Assembly (NCBI GenBank): GCA_903632075.3 | Contig: CAHIKZ030000954.1 | Span: 2,046,501-2,110,500, forward strand | Direction of reading: 5' to 3' | Source: Acanthosepion pharaonis | Taxonomy: Eukaryota > Mollusca > Cephalopoda > Sepiida > Sepiidae | DNA length: 64,000 bases | In this document: positions 21,380 through 33,332 of the stretch, piece by piece | Layout: each line of letters starts with the position of its first letter | How positions within the stretch are numbered: the stretch's first letter is position 1 | Position numbers and translations under genes: made by a program | The notes under the pieces: model-generated | Seen by the model: the letters and a program-made list of their open reading frames with translations, nothing else | Told to the model about the DNA's origin: nothing | Databases searched by the model: none

Positions 21380-22560
21380 CCTTTAACATTTGTTTATTTT
21401 AATTTGTTCATATTTATCTCGCCTACATTAAGTACTTATACAGGTGAACAACTAATCGCTTTAAAAGCATTTGTCATTACGATTATTTTTTTTCAATAGT
21501 ATCGTCATCATCACCATTGTTATTTTGTCATCATTCTTCTTATTATTATTGTTCTTGTTTCTACGCAGGCGCAAGAGCAAGCGCAGAAGCTCACATTGCA
21601 AGTTTATTTGGACGTAAAATTTCAACCAAAGCAAAAAAATAGAAGAGAAAATAAACATTAATGATTTTGCTTTAATCCAGGTCTGAACACATGACTGATT
21701 TATTCTTCTTGTCTGTTTAATTAAGGAGATTATCGTCTAAATCGCAAAATACCGAATGTTTTTTGGTGCACAGAGATATTTTTTGTTTGTTTGTTTTCCT
21801 TTTTTTGTGTGTGCCGTTGATCGCTTGACTGTTAGTGCGATATGTCGGGTGATCTGCAGACAAACCTCCAGTATGCATCCTACTGTGATCAAATAAATCT
21901 TGTATGGACGAATCTTCGACAAGTAATTCAACTGCTTACTTTGCACACCTTTTCTTTCTCCATTTATTTTGCTCTCTTTCTCTTTCCTCTTGATTCATTC
22001 ATTACTTTCTTTTCTCTTTTTGTCGTTCTTTCTTTCTCTCTATCTCTGTCACTCGATATCTGTTTTGCGTATCCTTCATTTTGACTGCTTTCACTTGCTC
22101 TTCCGATTTCTTTAAAGATCTCCTCTCTCTTTCTTTACTCACTTCTTATATTATTTTCCTTTCTATATTTTTCCTAAGAAACAGACTCTCTCTCTCTCTC
22201 TCTCTCTCTTTCATTCTGTCCTTCTCTTTTTTTTTGACTCCAAAATTCAACACCCTTTCCTCTTACCGTCTTCTCTTTTTAACTGCTTTCGCTTGATCTG
22301 ATCCCGACTTCTGAAAGCTTCACTCTAGTTATCTCTCTTTCTCTTAAACATTCTCACTTTTTCTCTCTACTTTACACTCCCACTCTCTCTACCACGAGTG
22401 GCTCTTGAGCCTTATACAAGGGAACATTATTGTAAAAAAAAAAAGAAAAAGTATACATTTTGTTGCAGTACAAGTTGACTGTATCTTATATATTTATAAG
22501 TCTACCATTCGTCGATGCTTTGAATATTTTCTGTTACATATGATGCGGTGCTATATATTT
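21380..22560. other. No gene seen; pyrimidine-rich 21950-22400
   Basis: CT-rich sequence with (TC)n at about 22183-22212. No recognisable domain in short frames. Confidence 0.55.
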
Positions 22561-22562
22561 AG

Positions 22563-22917
22563 AAATTCTTGATAAAATCCAAAGAAGAATCAGCAATATT
22601 ATTGGTCCTTACTTGGCTTCTCGGCTTCAGACACTTCCCCATCGCCCTAATGTAGCTTCCCTGCGCCTTTTCTATAAATACTTTCGTGATAATTGTTTGG
22701 GTGAACTCTTCGCTAAGGTACCTAGACTTTATGAATTTAAGCGCACTACTAGAATGGTAACAAGGTCTCATCAATTTACATTTGAATTGGCTAGATGTTA
22801 CTGCATGCCTTTTAATAAGAGTTTCTTTTCTCGCACTTCTCGCTTCTCCAGAAAACTTTAATCTTCGAAAATTTAAATGCAATGTCAATCGCCATCTACT
22901 GTCTTCTTGAATCCTCT
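22563..22917 (+). pseudogene. LINE L3 ORF2 C-terminal fragment
   Basis: Plus frame reads 'ILDKIQRRISNIIGPYLAS', 'LPHRPNVASLRLFYKYFRDN' and 'FFSRTSRFSRKL', then after a stop and shift 'NLRKFKCNVNRHLLSS' with a terminal stop. This is the post-RT C-terminus of a LINE common in molluscs (family knowledge). The 3' flank GTCTTAGTGGCTTTACTGCC is also present inverted at 46095, marking the shared 3' UTR. Broken by frameshift and by loss of everything upstream. Confidence 0.75.
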
Positions 22918-23304
22918 TCTTTTATTGTTCTCGTTCCTTAATAATGTTTTTTTTTCTTATTCTTTTATTTAACCCCTTGTGTCTTAGTGGCTTTACTGCC
23001 TTGCTTGGAGAGCGGGAGGTGCTTTTGGGGTGATATATTGGAAACTCATCTGCATATAAGCACTGCCCTGGTTGTTTATTGTCGCCAAATAACGAACAAA
23101 CGAAAGAATGGTTCGCTTGCAAGGCGGAAAAGCAACATGGATCACACGTCGAAGCGCCAGTTTCTTTAAACCCCAATGAATTCATGGTGTGGGGATAAAC
23201 TTGCCTGCTTTCTTCACCGTTCAATAAAAGAGATATTTCAAGTTTTGAAAGTTTTTTGGTGTTGTTTTCGGATTTCATTTTCTGGTTGTTTTTGTTTTCT
23301 CCCT

Positions 23305-23412
23305 TCAGCTATAGGTTAATTAGTAGGATTTGTATCATCAAACATTATTATCTTCAAAATCATTCTTTCAATCTTAAATATTACCTTCAAAAGGTTGATA
23401 AGCCGTAAAAAA
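23305..23412 (+). mobile_element. 5S/tRNA-type SINE, 5'-truncated, left arm of inverted pair
   Basis: CTATAGGTTAATTAGTAGGA through AAAAGGTTGATAAGCCGTAA matches the 3' half of the 62820-63178 copy. Confidence 0.75.
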
Positions 23413-23444
23413 TGATAAAAATCAATGAAGCAATTGGTTGGTTG

Positions 23445-23815
23445 ATTTTGTTTAGCGGCATATCAACACCTCCAGGGGTTATTTAATGCCGAAATATAAA
23501 TATTTTGTACGCAATTTTATTTTTTGAGATAATGATTTTAAAGATTAAAGTGTTACTAATTAACCCATAGCTTGGAGAGGAGGAGGCGGATTCCTACCTT
23601 TCCCACATGTATTAACGCATAAATGAATATAACGTACTCCACGGGAATTAGAACTCGGTTCTCCGATTAACAATTCCTAGCGATCATCCATTACACCATC
23701 CGCACATCCAATCTTACAGTGCCTACTATTCTCAAACAGTCACCCATCTAGGGACTGACCAGGCTCGATGTTGCTTATCTTCAGTGATCGTACATGATAT
23801 GGTCATAAGCCTCGG
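23445..23815 (-). mobile_element. 5S-rRNA-derived SINE, right arm of inverted pair
   Basis: On the minus strand: 5S-like segment (GATCACTGAAGATAAGCAAC, GGTCAGTCCCTAGATGGGTG), tRNA-like part (GGTGTAATGGATGATCG ... GAGTTCTAATTCC), and tail GTTGATATGCCGCTAAACAA. Pseudogenic 5S sequence, not a functional rRNA gene. Confidence 0.85.
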
Positions 23816-23924
23816 ATTTTGTCTAACCAATGGATTTAACAGTTCATTTTTTTATGCCCGAATTAAATCTTCCACATTGTTCTTCACTTGTCGGTGAACA
23901 GGTTGTTTTTTCTTATGCACGTCG

Positions 23925-24326
23925 GTGGTCACCAACATGTTAAGGGGGTTCATTCACATCATAGCAGCAGAAAATAGCCTTGTTTTCACGGAGATAAAAG
24001 CATACTTAACAGGAAATAAAATGTGCAGAAATAACCAGAAAAGCATGGTAAACTGTATGTTAATTTTACACAATTTATTTATATTTTTGTGTGTATTGGT
24101 GTGTGTATTTTTAGGTTACAATTGTTTTATAGTACATGTGATAAAAGGGAGAATTTACTTAGTAGTATTACAAGACAGATCACAGAGTGAAGTTACACAC
24201 GTGTTGCCCGTACTAAGGTTCGTGGTGAAGAAATTGAATTTAACGTCTTTTGGTGGGAGGTCTGCATTTCTGTTAGGAACATTTTTTGTTGAATGCTGGA
24301 AATATTTTTATTATTTTAAATTTTAA
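23925..24326 (+). CDS. Unassigned open frame, 133 codons, probably not a gene
   Basis: Longest frame in the window that is neither simple repeat nor a transposon domain I recognise. It opens on a non-ATG codon; the first ATG is four codons in ('MLRGFIHI'). It has one hydrophobic stretch ('LFIFLCVLVCVFLGYN'). No upstream promoter or splice evidence is visible, and the surroundings are SINE and AT-rich DNA. Function unknown; likely chance. Confidence 0.12.
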   Translation: MVTNMLRGFIHIIAAENSLVFTEIKAYLTGNKMCRNNQKSMVNCMLILHNLFIFLCVLVCVFLGYNCFIVHVIKGRIYLVVLQDRSQSEVTHVLPVLRFVVKKLNLTSFGGRSAFLLGTFFVECWKYFYYFKF

Positions 24327-24594
24327 TTTGATTTATTTTATACAAAGTTTTTATGTTATTGTTTTATTTTATTTATAATTTTCATTATTATTATTATTTT
24401 ATATTTTATTTTTTTTATTTATTTATTTATTTATTTATTATTTATTTATAATAATAATATTCCTACACACTCTTAAGTCTCTCATATCTTGGACGAAATT
24501 TCAGGAACCATCTCCGTTTAGTTCTGACATTAACAATCAGTCAGGTAAGAACCATAGTCGGTATACACTTGAGCGATCATGTCTCTTTCGATTC

Positions 24595-24750
24595 ATGACT
24601 GACTAGACAGAAGATTTTCCCACAGTAGGTTGCCGTTTCTTTCGGCTGTAGACTGATAGCCAACCAAGAATATAAGACCAGCCTGTCCTGCTATTTGAGC
24701 TATAGATGGGAGAAAAGATGGATTCATACTTTTTCCAAAGTTTGCAATAA
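24595..24750 (-). mobile_element. SINE-C relic
   Basis: GTTGCC...TAGACTGATAGCCAACC and CTATAGATGGGAGAAAAGATG on the plus strand match the SINE-C body reversed (compare 14265-14470 and 39477-39880). Confidence 0.5.
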
Positions 24751-24957
24751 CAAGAAAATGAAAAGAAAGGAACAGGAGAAAAAAATATGAAGCAAGCAAA
24801 CTATATATGCAAGAAAAATCAACAGACATCGAGCAAAAAGTTCACAAACTAAGAATTGGCGTCGATACACAAATGCAAAGTTTGGACAATCGAACGTAAC
24901 ATTCTGACTTCAAGACAAATCAGGATTGAATCAGATGGAACAGAAATCGGCCTATTT

Positions 24958-25075
24958 TATTGGTTAGGAAAAAATCCCAACATGCATTTGTGTTCTTCTG
25001 TCTAAAAAAGGGGAGGGGAAAGTGTTTCGAACTCATTTCTAATAGAGTTTGAAACCAACATTTTGTATTAAAAAA
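24958..25075 (+). repeat. Dispersed repeat R6, copy 1
   Basis: TTAGGAAAAAATCCCAACAT and AAAGGGGAGGGGAA with GTTTGAAACCAA match 33775-33905 on the same strand. Class unknown. Confidence 0.6.
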
Positions 25076-25079
25076 AATA

Positions 25080-27435
25080 TCACTTTTCGGCATTTCATCT
25101 GGATTCTGAACATAGAAAGTTACAGAAAAATATGCTTAACGGCCAGAAATTAAGAGAACTGTTACTGCCAAAATAGGACAATTATATGTATACTGTAAAT
25201 ACATGGGTGATGTTTTTATACTAAATTTCACCCAAGGCAAGGCTCGAGAGCCACTCAAAGCAGAAAGTTAGAATAAGCGGTAAAATGGTAATGCTTAATA
25301 ACGTATTTCATGTGAATGTAAGAGATTATGGTAAGAAATGAAGGAAAGACGACGATTTAAGCTTTTATTTCAAGAGATCAAGATTATAGTATTCAGAAAA
25401 GCAACCACACGGACGCAAAGAGGCAGTTCAAGGAAAAAAGCTCACTGAATGGTACGTTTTTCTTACATTTGGAACTCGCAAGAAGTAGAAAAGATTCGAC
25501 TCTGTGGAGATCTCATGGCGTGTCCTAGCTGTATTTCAGTGTAGTAAAAGAAAAGTACATAATTTAACTACAGACATTTCAAATGGTTTTACTATAAAAT
25601 TTCGAAAATCGGTAAGAAATGAGTTGTCGTTGATGAGAAATTAAGGTAGGAATCGAGTTTCTCACTAATATATTAATGGGAATGCTTGGAAAGTAAGAAG
25701 AAATATTTTGGTGTTCGCCACTCTTCAGAGCCTATATTAGACATGGGTAAATCTGTAACATACTAACCCCTTAACATAACGGGAGAGAGGACTAGGAGAA
25801 ATCTAAGAGATTTAGGATTTTTTTTCTGTTAATTCATCCCAAATAATGTAAAGTTACGTATTGCAAATATTGATTCATCTCAAGAAATTATAATTTTTAA
25901 ATCAAAATTTATTTTTTAATTAAATTTCTGGCATTCTTTTGAAATTATAAATTTTAAATCAAAATTGAACTTGCCTCGCAAAAACTCCAACACTTAGAAT
26001 GAAAAATTACCAAAAATCTGGGAGTTCTTCACATTTCTTAAGTGCGGATGATATTCAAAATACTTACAAGGAATTTGTTACAATTACAAAAAAAAAAAAT
26101 AATAATCTGTTTTTGGTTTGTTTATCGCAGTGAGCACGGATGCAGACCCCACATATTAAAATAACGCACCCGATTCGCCCACATTTGGGGTGATCGCAAA
26201 GGTCAATCCAACAGGAGTGCAAAGGAAAGGGTCTTGCTCTGGAAGAATTCGGTGTAAATTTTAGTAAATATAAATTCGTTTTATTTTGGGTTTACTTAAT
26301 ATTTTGGTGTGAATTAACAGAAAAGATCCGAAATTTATTTATATTTTGATTGTTAGTGATATGAAAATCAATATGTGCACGAGTTGCACTAAGTTGCGTC
26401 AAGTGAAAAGTTAACCTACGAGAGAGTGTAGTGCACGTGTGGCCAATGGCCGAACAACCAAAATATAACTATTAAGCTAAAGACAAATTTTAGTAGGTTA
26501 TACGAAAATTTTATACAGGACTAGAATTCATTATAATGAAAAAGAAATAATCCACATTAAATAAAATATATTTCTCCACATTAGATGGTATATTGAAGTG
26601 TGTATGAAATAGCCAAGCATTAATTTGACTTTATGTTTAACTAAAAACGTAAATATTACTTAAAATATAATAATTTAATATAATTCGCAATCATAATTTG
26701 TTTTATTTCATTTATTATATATATTATGATTATTATATTTATTTGAACTTATATATGTACTGTCTATTATTATTTGTTTCAACTTTTCCTACATTTTTTT
26801 GTATGAGTATTTATTTGTATTTGTACAACAAACCTGAAGATCGTTTGACTTATTTTTACTTTCTGTTCCTGCTTACCTAAAGTTATATTTATCAAATTTG
26901 CATTTTCAACTTTCGTTCATTTTTTATCAATGTTTAGATGTTAGCATTGTCAAAAGGGCAGTATACATTATTTTATTGTATTTTATCAATAATAATCTCA
27001 TAATCTCCGAATATTTTAGGCTTAAATCCCGATTTAGATTTTCTTTTTTTTCTTTTTGCTATCTTTTTTCAAAATTAACAAACTTTTCGATATTTGTGTT
27101 TGTTTATTTATGTATGACTATTTCATAATTTGTCTCGCTTTTTAGTGTTTTTGTTTACCTGACGTTTTATATATTTAAAAATGCGTTAACTTGGGGGGGC
27201 TTCTAAAACACGTTATGCATATTCAACCTTGTACAAATTAACTGAAACGGCCGCTTTAGTTTCCTTTCTTTCACCATACGGTCAGTTTTAGACCCACTGG
27301 AGTGACAGAGTGTAGTCGATATCTATTTTTTTCCTCGGATTAGTTCATTTGAAGTGGTGTGCAGTAATATGAATCTATTTACAGGGAGTATGATGAATTT
27401 TGTTTGGCCTTGAAAGATATTACGTCATCCGTGAT
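25080..27435. other. No gene seen
   Basis: AT-rich. Scattered short frames with Tyr/Phe-rich translations near 26700-27130 are composition artefacts. Nothing assignable. Confidence 0.5.
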
Positions 27436-27439
27436 TGCA

Positions 27440-27735
27440 GCAGATTTTTATTATACCCAGATACTATTTTCTCGACTGTCAATTAGTTGTCCTACGGCCA
27501 TTGTCTGCAAGGAAGCGTACGAAAATTGTAACGCTGCATGAACACACTGGCAAGCCTTACCAATGATCAAATCAAAGTACAACAGATTGGTGCGGAAACT
27601 CTCCTGATTTAAGTCCAATCGAGAATCTGTGATCAATCTGCAAAGAAAAACTTCGTGGAGTGGACATACGAAATATTAACATGTGCACTTGGTCATGTTT
27701 CATTGGAAAAAATACGAAAAAAATAATAATAACGT
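27440..27735 (+). pseudogene. Tc1-type transposase C-terminal fragment
   Basis: Plus frame reads 'WCGNSPDLSPIENL' followed by a stop and 'SICKEKLRGVDIRN'. The phrase 'NSPDLSPIENLW' is the signature around the third acidic residue of Tc1 DDE transposases. Several stops, no visible N-terminus. Confidence 0.7.
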
Positions 27736-27862
27736 AATTGAAAGTTTGTAGCTTAATATTGCATAACATTTCAGGCCTCTACGGGAGATTTAACTTAGAT
27801 TAAAACAAGAAAATGTGTAATGAAGAGGAGAAAAAACACAAAGAGCTAGAAACAAATAACAA

Positions 27863-27867
<5 letters not shown>

Positions 27868-27910
<43 letters not shown>
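27868..27910. repeat. (TA)n microsatellite
   Basis: Abuts the inverted-repeat element at 27911. Confidence 0.95.
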
Positions 27911-27913
<3 letters not shown>

Positions 27914-28101
27914 TGTTGTCTATTTTATGTAAATTCTTTTCATAACGTCTGATAAGCTTAATAACAGGACATCTACGATAAACTATTGATTAAAAAATAT
28001 GGATCAATATTGTGATTTTCTTTCTTTTCTTTAATGATAATGTTATTAAGTTTATCAGACGTTATGACAAGAATTTATATAAAATAAATAAAACAACACT
28101 T
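27911..28101. mobile_element. Fold-back element with ~57-bp inverted arms
   Basis: 27911-27966 and 28041-28101 are reverse complements apart from a short indel and a few substitutions (AAGTGTTGT at the outside, CATAACGTCTGATAA inside). Non-coding 74-bp centre. Looks like a MITE; superfamily unknown. Confidence 0.75.
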
Positions 28102-28153
28102 GTTTATATTATTTAATGAAACATGTATAAATGAAAAAAATGCCTAAATACAC

Positions 28154-28156
<3 letters not shown>

Positions 28157-28202
<46 letters not shown>
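28157..28202. repeat. (TA)n microsatellite
   Basis: Followed by three imperfect copies of a TATACGCACATTGAATTTATA-like ~55-bp unit to about 28300. Confidence 0.9.
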
Positions 28203-28204
<2 letters not shown>

Positions 28205-28309
28205 GCACATTGAATTTATAAGATAAACATTATAATATTTATATACGAACATTGTATTTATAATATAAATATTATAATATTTATATATGCACATTATATA
28301 TGTTCTATA

Positions 28310-28760
28310 TGTTGGTCCCGGTGTCTACAAAATTCTTCCGTGGCATAAGTCTCAATTAACCTCTGACAACTAAGTCAACTCCAAGCCGGAAAATGGGCGA
28401 AGTCGGACAACTGACGCCTCATAACCAGCTACGTCGGGTGGATGAAGCTCGATAGTCCATGATGACAGCCTGTCTAGGGGAAGTAAAACCCTGATTTTAA
28501 ATCTCCGCTACTTTGTGGTTATAGCCAAACACGGGAAAGGATATGACAGTAAATTCAGACAGAAAACCTGGAGTGGAGCCCCGAAAGCGTTTGGATGTCA
28601 ATGTTGGCAACTCCTGCAGCCATGCCGGTCCCAAATATAATATTCATTTGGATTTTGTCGGTACAGAGGTCATGTAGTCTGGGTAGCGGACGTCTTCCAT
28701 ATCCCATCGCCCAGGCCTGCGCTCTGGAAAGGTCACTTTAGTCCCAAATAAGAAGAGACT
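28310..28760. other. GC-richer unclassified segment
   Basis: Contrasts sharply with the AT-rich flanks. Phrases such as GGAGTGGAGCCCCGAAAGCG and GTTGGCAACTCCTGCAGCC look like a conserved dispersed repeat, but no second copy is in this window and no protein domain is visible. Confidence 0.35.
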
Positions 28761-29140
28761 GAATTCTAAGCCAACATGGCTTTGCTTTTATCTCGCGAGA
28801 TAAACGGATGCCTACTATATGAAATATTAAATGCGCATACAAAAATAACAACGTATGTAAATATCGACACATGATTTTACATTTAGCCATTACATTTCAA
28901 TTCTTGCGATCTAAAAACGCCAAAATATAGTCGGGAAATATTATTTACCATCCGGGCAACACCCAGTTCCTGATAATAATTGAGAAAAAATGAACTTCTG
29001 ACAGTTTATTCATAATTTTAATACCGAAATACAATATTCCATTTGGATAATAGGGAAAATATATTAAATAAAAAATGTCGATCGAATTTAACAAAACTTG
29101 TATGGATGAATTTTTGTTGCCAAAATACACGATGCATACT

Positions 29141-29324
<184 letters not shown>

Positions 29325-29329
29325 TATAC

Positions 29330-29545
29330 ATATCTGTTTCATCCTCAAGCGAAGTTTTTGGAGGTTCAAATTCCCTTTTGGATGAAACAAAGCTTTTAGC
29401 TCTTGTTTTTGAAATATGAGAACACTTATGTAGCGAAGGAATCATATTTTTAAAATATAATTATAATTTACGCTCTACTTTTGTATTGAGCACTGTTTTT
29501 TAAAAATAAAAACAAAAATACTAAAGAACTTCGGATTATGTATGT
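29330..29545 (+). repeat. Dispersed repeat R5, copy 1
   Basis: GAGAACACTTATGTAGCGAA, ATCATATTTTTAAA, GCTCTACTTTTGTATTGAGC and AATACTAAAGAACTT match 34965-35195 on the opposite strand. Both copies sit next to a TA tract. Class unknown. Confidence 0.75.
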
Positions 29546-29685
29546 ATGTATACAAAAATCCATCAATGTCAACTTGCCAAAAGACCTAAAACCTGAGACA
29601 AGAAAAATTTCCGAGCAAGAAAAAATACAAAAGTGAAACACCTGTCTACACATTAAATAAAAGTAGTCAATGCCTAGACTACGTA

Positions 29686-30050
29686 ACTAGTTTTTTCTCA
29701 ACTGGGGTTCTCCGGAACTCTAGAGTTTAGCAGGAGGTCGTTATGGGGTTCCGTGAGAAACAGTGATGAATAGACAAATACACATTTGAGTAATACTTGT
29801 TTAATTTTCTATTCGTATTTTTACTCTTAACGTACGGCATATTGTTGAGAAAATCATTGGATATTATAATAAAGGCGTCAATCTCTTATACTATTAATTT
29901 TAATAATAATTCGAAATGTATTTAGTGATGTCTATATAGCGTTTCATGGAATTTTTATGCAGGCGTTCCCTGAGACATAAAACTACTTCAAGTATTCCAC
30001 AAGGGTAAAAAAAAGTTGATAAACACTTATCTAAACAGAAAAAAAAACGC
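29686..30050. mobile_element. hAT-like MITE, degenerate
   Basis: Left end TTTTTTCTCAACTGGGGTTC plus GGTTCCGTGAGAAACAG, right end AAAAAGTTGATAAACACTTA: ends resemble common hAT MITEs that begin CAGTG.TTCTCAA. The target duplication is not evident. Confidence 0.4.
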
Positions 30051-30552
30051 TTTATTACGTCAACACAGCACGGTTGTGATCTTCGAGCTAATACTAGAAT
30101 ATATGTGTGTCACAGTTTATCTCATGCAGAGAAAGTATAACTCATATGAAAGACACAAGCAGTAATATAAAGTTTTTAATTGCAACGTTTGTGAAAGCGA
30201 AATAGTTATCGTGGGTGAGATCTTTCATGTTTTTATTTAGCAGGTGTCGCATTAGTTTGGTTTCGCTGGCTACTAAATCTGTCTCCGTTGAGAGCTAAAC
30301 AGCATCTATGTAGACCTGCCCTTCAGGGCCCACTAAAGGTATTAGAAGATTAGTCCTGTAAAAAGGGGAAAAATAGCGTTCTGTGTCCCTACAACTGGAA
30401 GGTATGAAATAGCCCACCTTGGATATCACCACAGTTTGTGCAGTGTCGTGTAGAATCGCATTATGACATTAGAAAGGAACTCGCGAAATCCTAATGCATA
30501 ATACGCAGAAGCATTTTCTTGGTGGATGATCGATTTGTCAGACAAGAGGTCG

Positions 30553-30553
30553 C

Positions 30554-30608
<55 letters not shown>
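30553..30608. repeat. (GATA)n microsatellite
   Basis: About 14 perfect tetranucleotides. Confidence 0.97.
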
Positions 30609-30609
30609 T

Positions 30610-31285
30610 CTCGTAAATCTTTGGGTGTGTTTTTTGGCTGTTCACTTTTTGCATCATAGTACACATCCTATTCAACCGCATATACCCCTAAAAAAACAAT
30701 CAATTTCTTTATAGTATGTTCTCCGTAAAAAGATTTAACAGAGCTAAAATTCACTACCGCTTTTGCTAAAACTTGATGGTAATCTGCCTTTAAATCAGCA
30801 AAAGACGAAGTAATTTATCCATCAAACAAAAAAAGCAAACGAGAGACTGCAAAAATCGTAAAACCAATCCTTGGTTATAATTCAATAAAAGAATCAAACC
30901 AACAAAAGATCAGGCCGTATTTTGCAGATTCATATAACAGGAGCGTGAAAGCTGACCTGGAAGTGGTCGTTCCTGGTTAGATCACCTGGGCGAGCGGTCC
31001 ACGTGTTTTTTGGATGCCCAAAACTCCCGAAATACGAGCTATAAACATCACTGATGAAACTTGCCGTTGCTTTGCATGAGTCTTTGAGAAATGCTTTTTC
31101 TTATATATTTTCATGCTCAGAAATTAAATTCATCTTGCAACGTAATTCGCTCAATCAGTTGCTTTCTCCAAATTCGTCTGCACTTCCTGCTGCTCCTATT
31201 TTTCCGTGCACGCATATACACGCGAACATACACTAGAAATGGATGTTTTCCATGCATAAGCAATTATTTGTTATACTAATAAACA
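30610..31285. other. No gene seen
   Basis: Unique-looking AT-rich sequence. Confidence 0.5.
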
Positions 31286-31289
31286 ATAG

Positions 31290-31600
31290 TCGTTTCTTTA
31301 TAAGGAAACATTTGGCACTCACTGACCGGGCAAGTAAACTTGTTGTCGGTTGAAATTTATAAAATCTTTCTCTTAAAACAATTAAAAATAGATTTCTCCT
31401 GTTCAGTCCCTACTCTTGCCAATATTAATGGTAGGTTTCCTTTCTTCCCTTTTGTTTTAGGTAGTGTGGAACGTTAGCATCTTGATTATATTATTATTAT
31501 TCACTCTTCATGTTAAATGTGCTATCCATTTTAGTTGTTGCTGTTGTTGAAAGTCCTCAAGTTATTTGATTTCTGTTATCTGATACAAATGGATAAATTT
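31290..31600 (-). pseudogene. LINE-X C-terminal and 3' region
   Basis: Minus strand reads 'QQQQLKWIAHLT' with 'NNIIKMLTFHTT', then degenerate sequence to TATAAGGAAAC. Same order and phrases as 43250-43560. The 'LKWIAH' phrase resembles the C-terminal end of LINE ORFs; clade uncertain. Confidence 0.5.
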
Positions 31601-31695
31601 AAATATTTCTGAAAGGGTTTGACAATATGCAATATCATCCATATGAAAGTCTCGATCTGATGAAGTTATTTAAGAAAACAACTCTAAGAATAAGT

Positions 31696-32130
31696 CAATG
31701 ATTCCCAACGTGGGGCACATGCCTCAGCGGTGGCTCATGTTAATAAGGGGGGTGGCATTTGGTGAATGAGTTATTAACAGTGAATTGTTTTCTTCATTTT
31801 GCATTATTATTTCTTGATTAAAATGATCAAAATATATTTCAGAACAAGCTTTCATTTAAATATTTTATTTTTCTGTCTTTCCGTTCTCTATTATATGGTT
31901 TGAAACCATATATATTTAACTGTCTTTTTGTTTTTTTAATTTTTCTCTTTCATGGACGCCATGTTCATTGGAGGCTTGTTTAGAGACCAAGTTACTGGCC
32001 TTTTAAGCTTCCTTCTCGTGAATTGCAGTATAATTTTGAATATGTAAGAATTAAATATTAAAGGAAGTGGGCAGCAAAATTTTAGAAATACCAAAATGGA
32101 GCATGGCCCAAAATCGGTTGGGAACCACTG
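31696..32130. mobile_element. hAT-type MITE with 8-bp target duplication
   Basis: Left end CAATGATTCCCAACGTGGGG, right end (reverse complement) CAGTGGTTCCCAACCGATTT: 14-bp terminal repeats with two mismatches. Flanks GAATAAGT (31688-31695) and GAATAGGT (32131-32138) are an 8-bp target duplication with one mismatch, the hAT hallmark. 435 bp, no transposase, so non-autonomous. Confidence 0.85.
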
Positions 32131-32159
32131 GAATAGGTATTTACCAAGTTTAACTTGTT

Positions 32160-32457
32160 ACTGTCTTCCCTATTTACATTATTCGGACTATTGTCCTCAT
32201 TTTTGTCGCCATATTTATTACAAAGTTTCGGCCGTTGTACGCTCCGGCCTTCTTCAAGTGGTTCGAATGTCAAACTTAACCCTTTATTTCGCTCACTGGA
32301 GTAGACTGTTCTAGTTCCACGTGCCATGTTTAATGGATCTCAGTTATATGTTATCTCCTGTTAATTTCCCTCTGCCTTAACCGGGTATTGAACTCACACT
32401 CTTTGGGTCCTGTCACTGGATCTAACCAACGCCTTTATCCACTGTGCCATGTGTCCT
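32160..32457 (-). mobile_element. SINE-B, inverted head-to-head partner
   Basis: Minus strand contains the entire SINE-B head (TGGCACAGTGGATAAAGGCG, GAGTTCAATACCCGG), CATGGCACGTGG, and the CTTGAAGAAGGCCGGAGCG block. Confidence 0.85.
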
Positions 32458-32742
32458 CAATACCCGGTTAACTTTCAGAGTAGAGAACTTTCAGAGGGAA
32501 ATTAACAGGAGAAAACTGATAACTGACATCCATTAAACATGGCACGTGGAACTAGAATAGTCTACCCCAGTGAGCGAAATAAAGGGTTAAATTCGACATT
32601 CCAACCACCTGAAGAAGGCCGAAGCGTACAACGGCCGAAGCGTTGTAATAAATATGGCGACAAAGATGAGGACAATGGTTGGAATAATGTAAATAATGTA
32701 CATAATACCTCATCTGAGAAATATGGACAGATACGAAATTGA
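32458..32742 (+). mobile_element. SINE-B, right arm of inverted pair
   Basis: Lacks the box A head but keeps CAATACCCGG, AACATGGCACGTGGAACTAG, CCTGAAGAAGGCCGAAGCG and the 3' end GTACATAATACCTCATCT. Confidence 0.85.
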
Positions 32743-32759
32743 ACCTAGTAAGACACAAG

Positions 32760-33325
32760 GATACAAGCTTTGAGGAAGTCAAGGCTGATCGAACTTGCCA
32801 CAAAATTTATGAAATGCCAGACGATTTACGAACTATCGCCCCACAGTGAGACATATCTATAAACTAAATTGAATTTAGTACAAATCACAACGACACAAAC
32901 GTGGGGCACCCAATGAGGATCGAACTCAAGGACAGACTTTACTGTTTGCCATGTGACATAACTTTGAACAAAATAGGGCTTCGCTTTTTTTAATCCTAAA
33001 ATAGCCTTTTATCAAATTAAAGTTGCTTAATTGATTTCGCTAAGCAATAATTAGTTTTATTATTAATTTATTATTAGTGATAGTATCTGATGTTAATGAT
33101 CTTTTTTTCCATCTAATTAATTTTATTTTCATTGCTGTGTTGGTTGATATCATCATCATAATCATCATCATCATCACCGGGACAGTTATTTTAATCCAAC
33201 CATTTTAACCCGTTTATGGTCTTTCCTATCTTCGCTTTCGTCTTGTCGGGATTACTAATAATATCAGTATTAAATTCAGCGTTACTTGTCGCATCATAAT
33301 TCAATCGCCATTTTTTTCTACATTC
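32760..33325. other. No gene seen
   Basis: AT-rich; short (ATC)n-like stretch near 33150-33177. Confidence 0.5.
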
Positions 33326-33332
33326 TTTTTAC

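Noticed and set aside
23925..24326. Host gene candidate of 133 codons
   Set aside because: Not rejected outright, but non-ATG start, AT-rich composition and no domain; kept only as a very low confidence feature.
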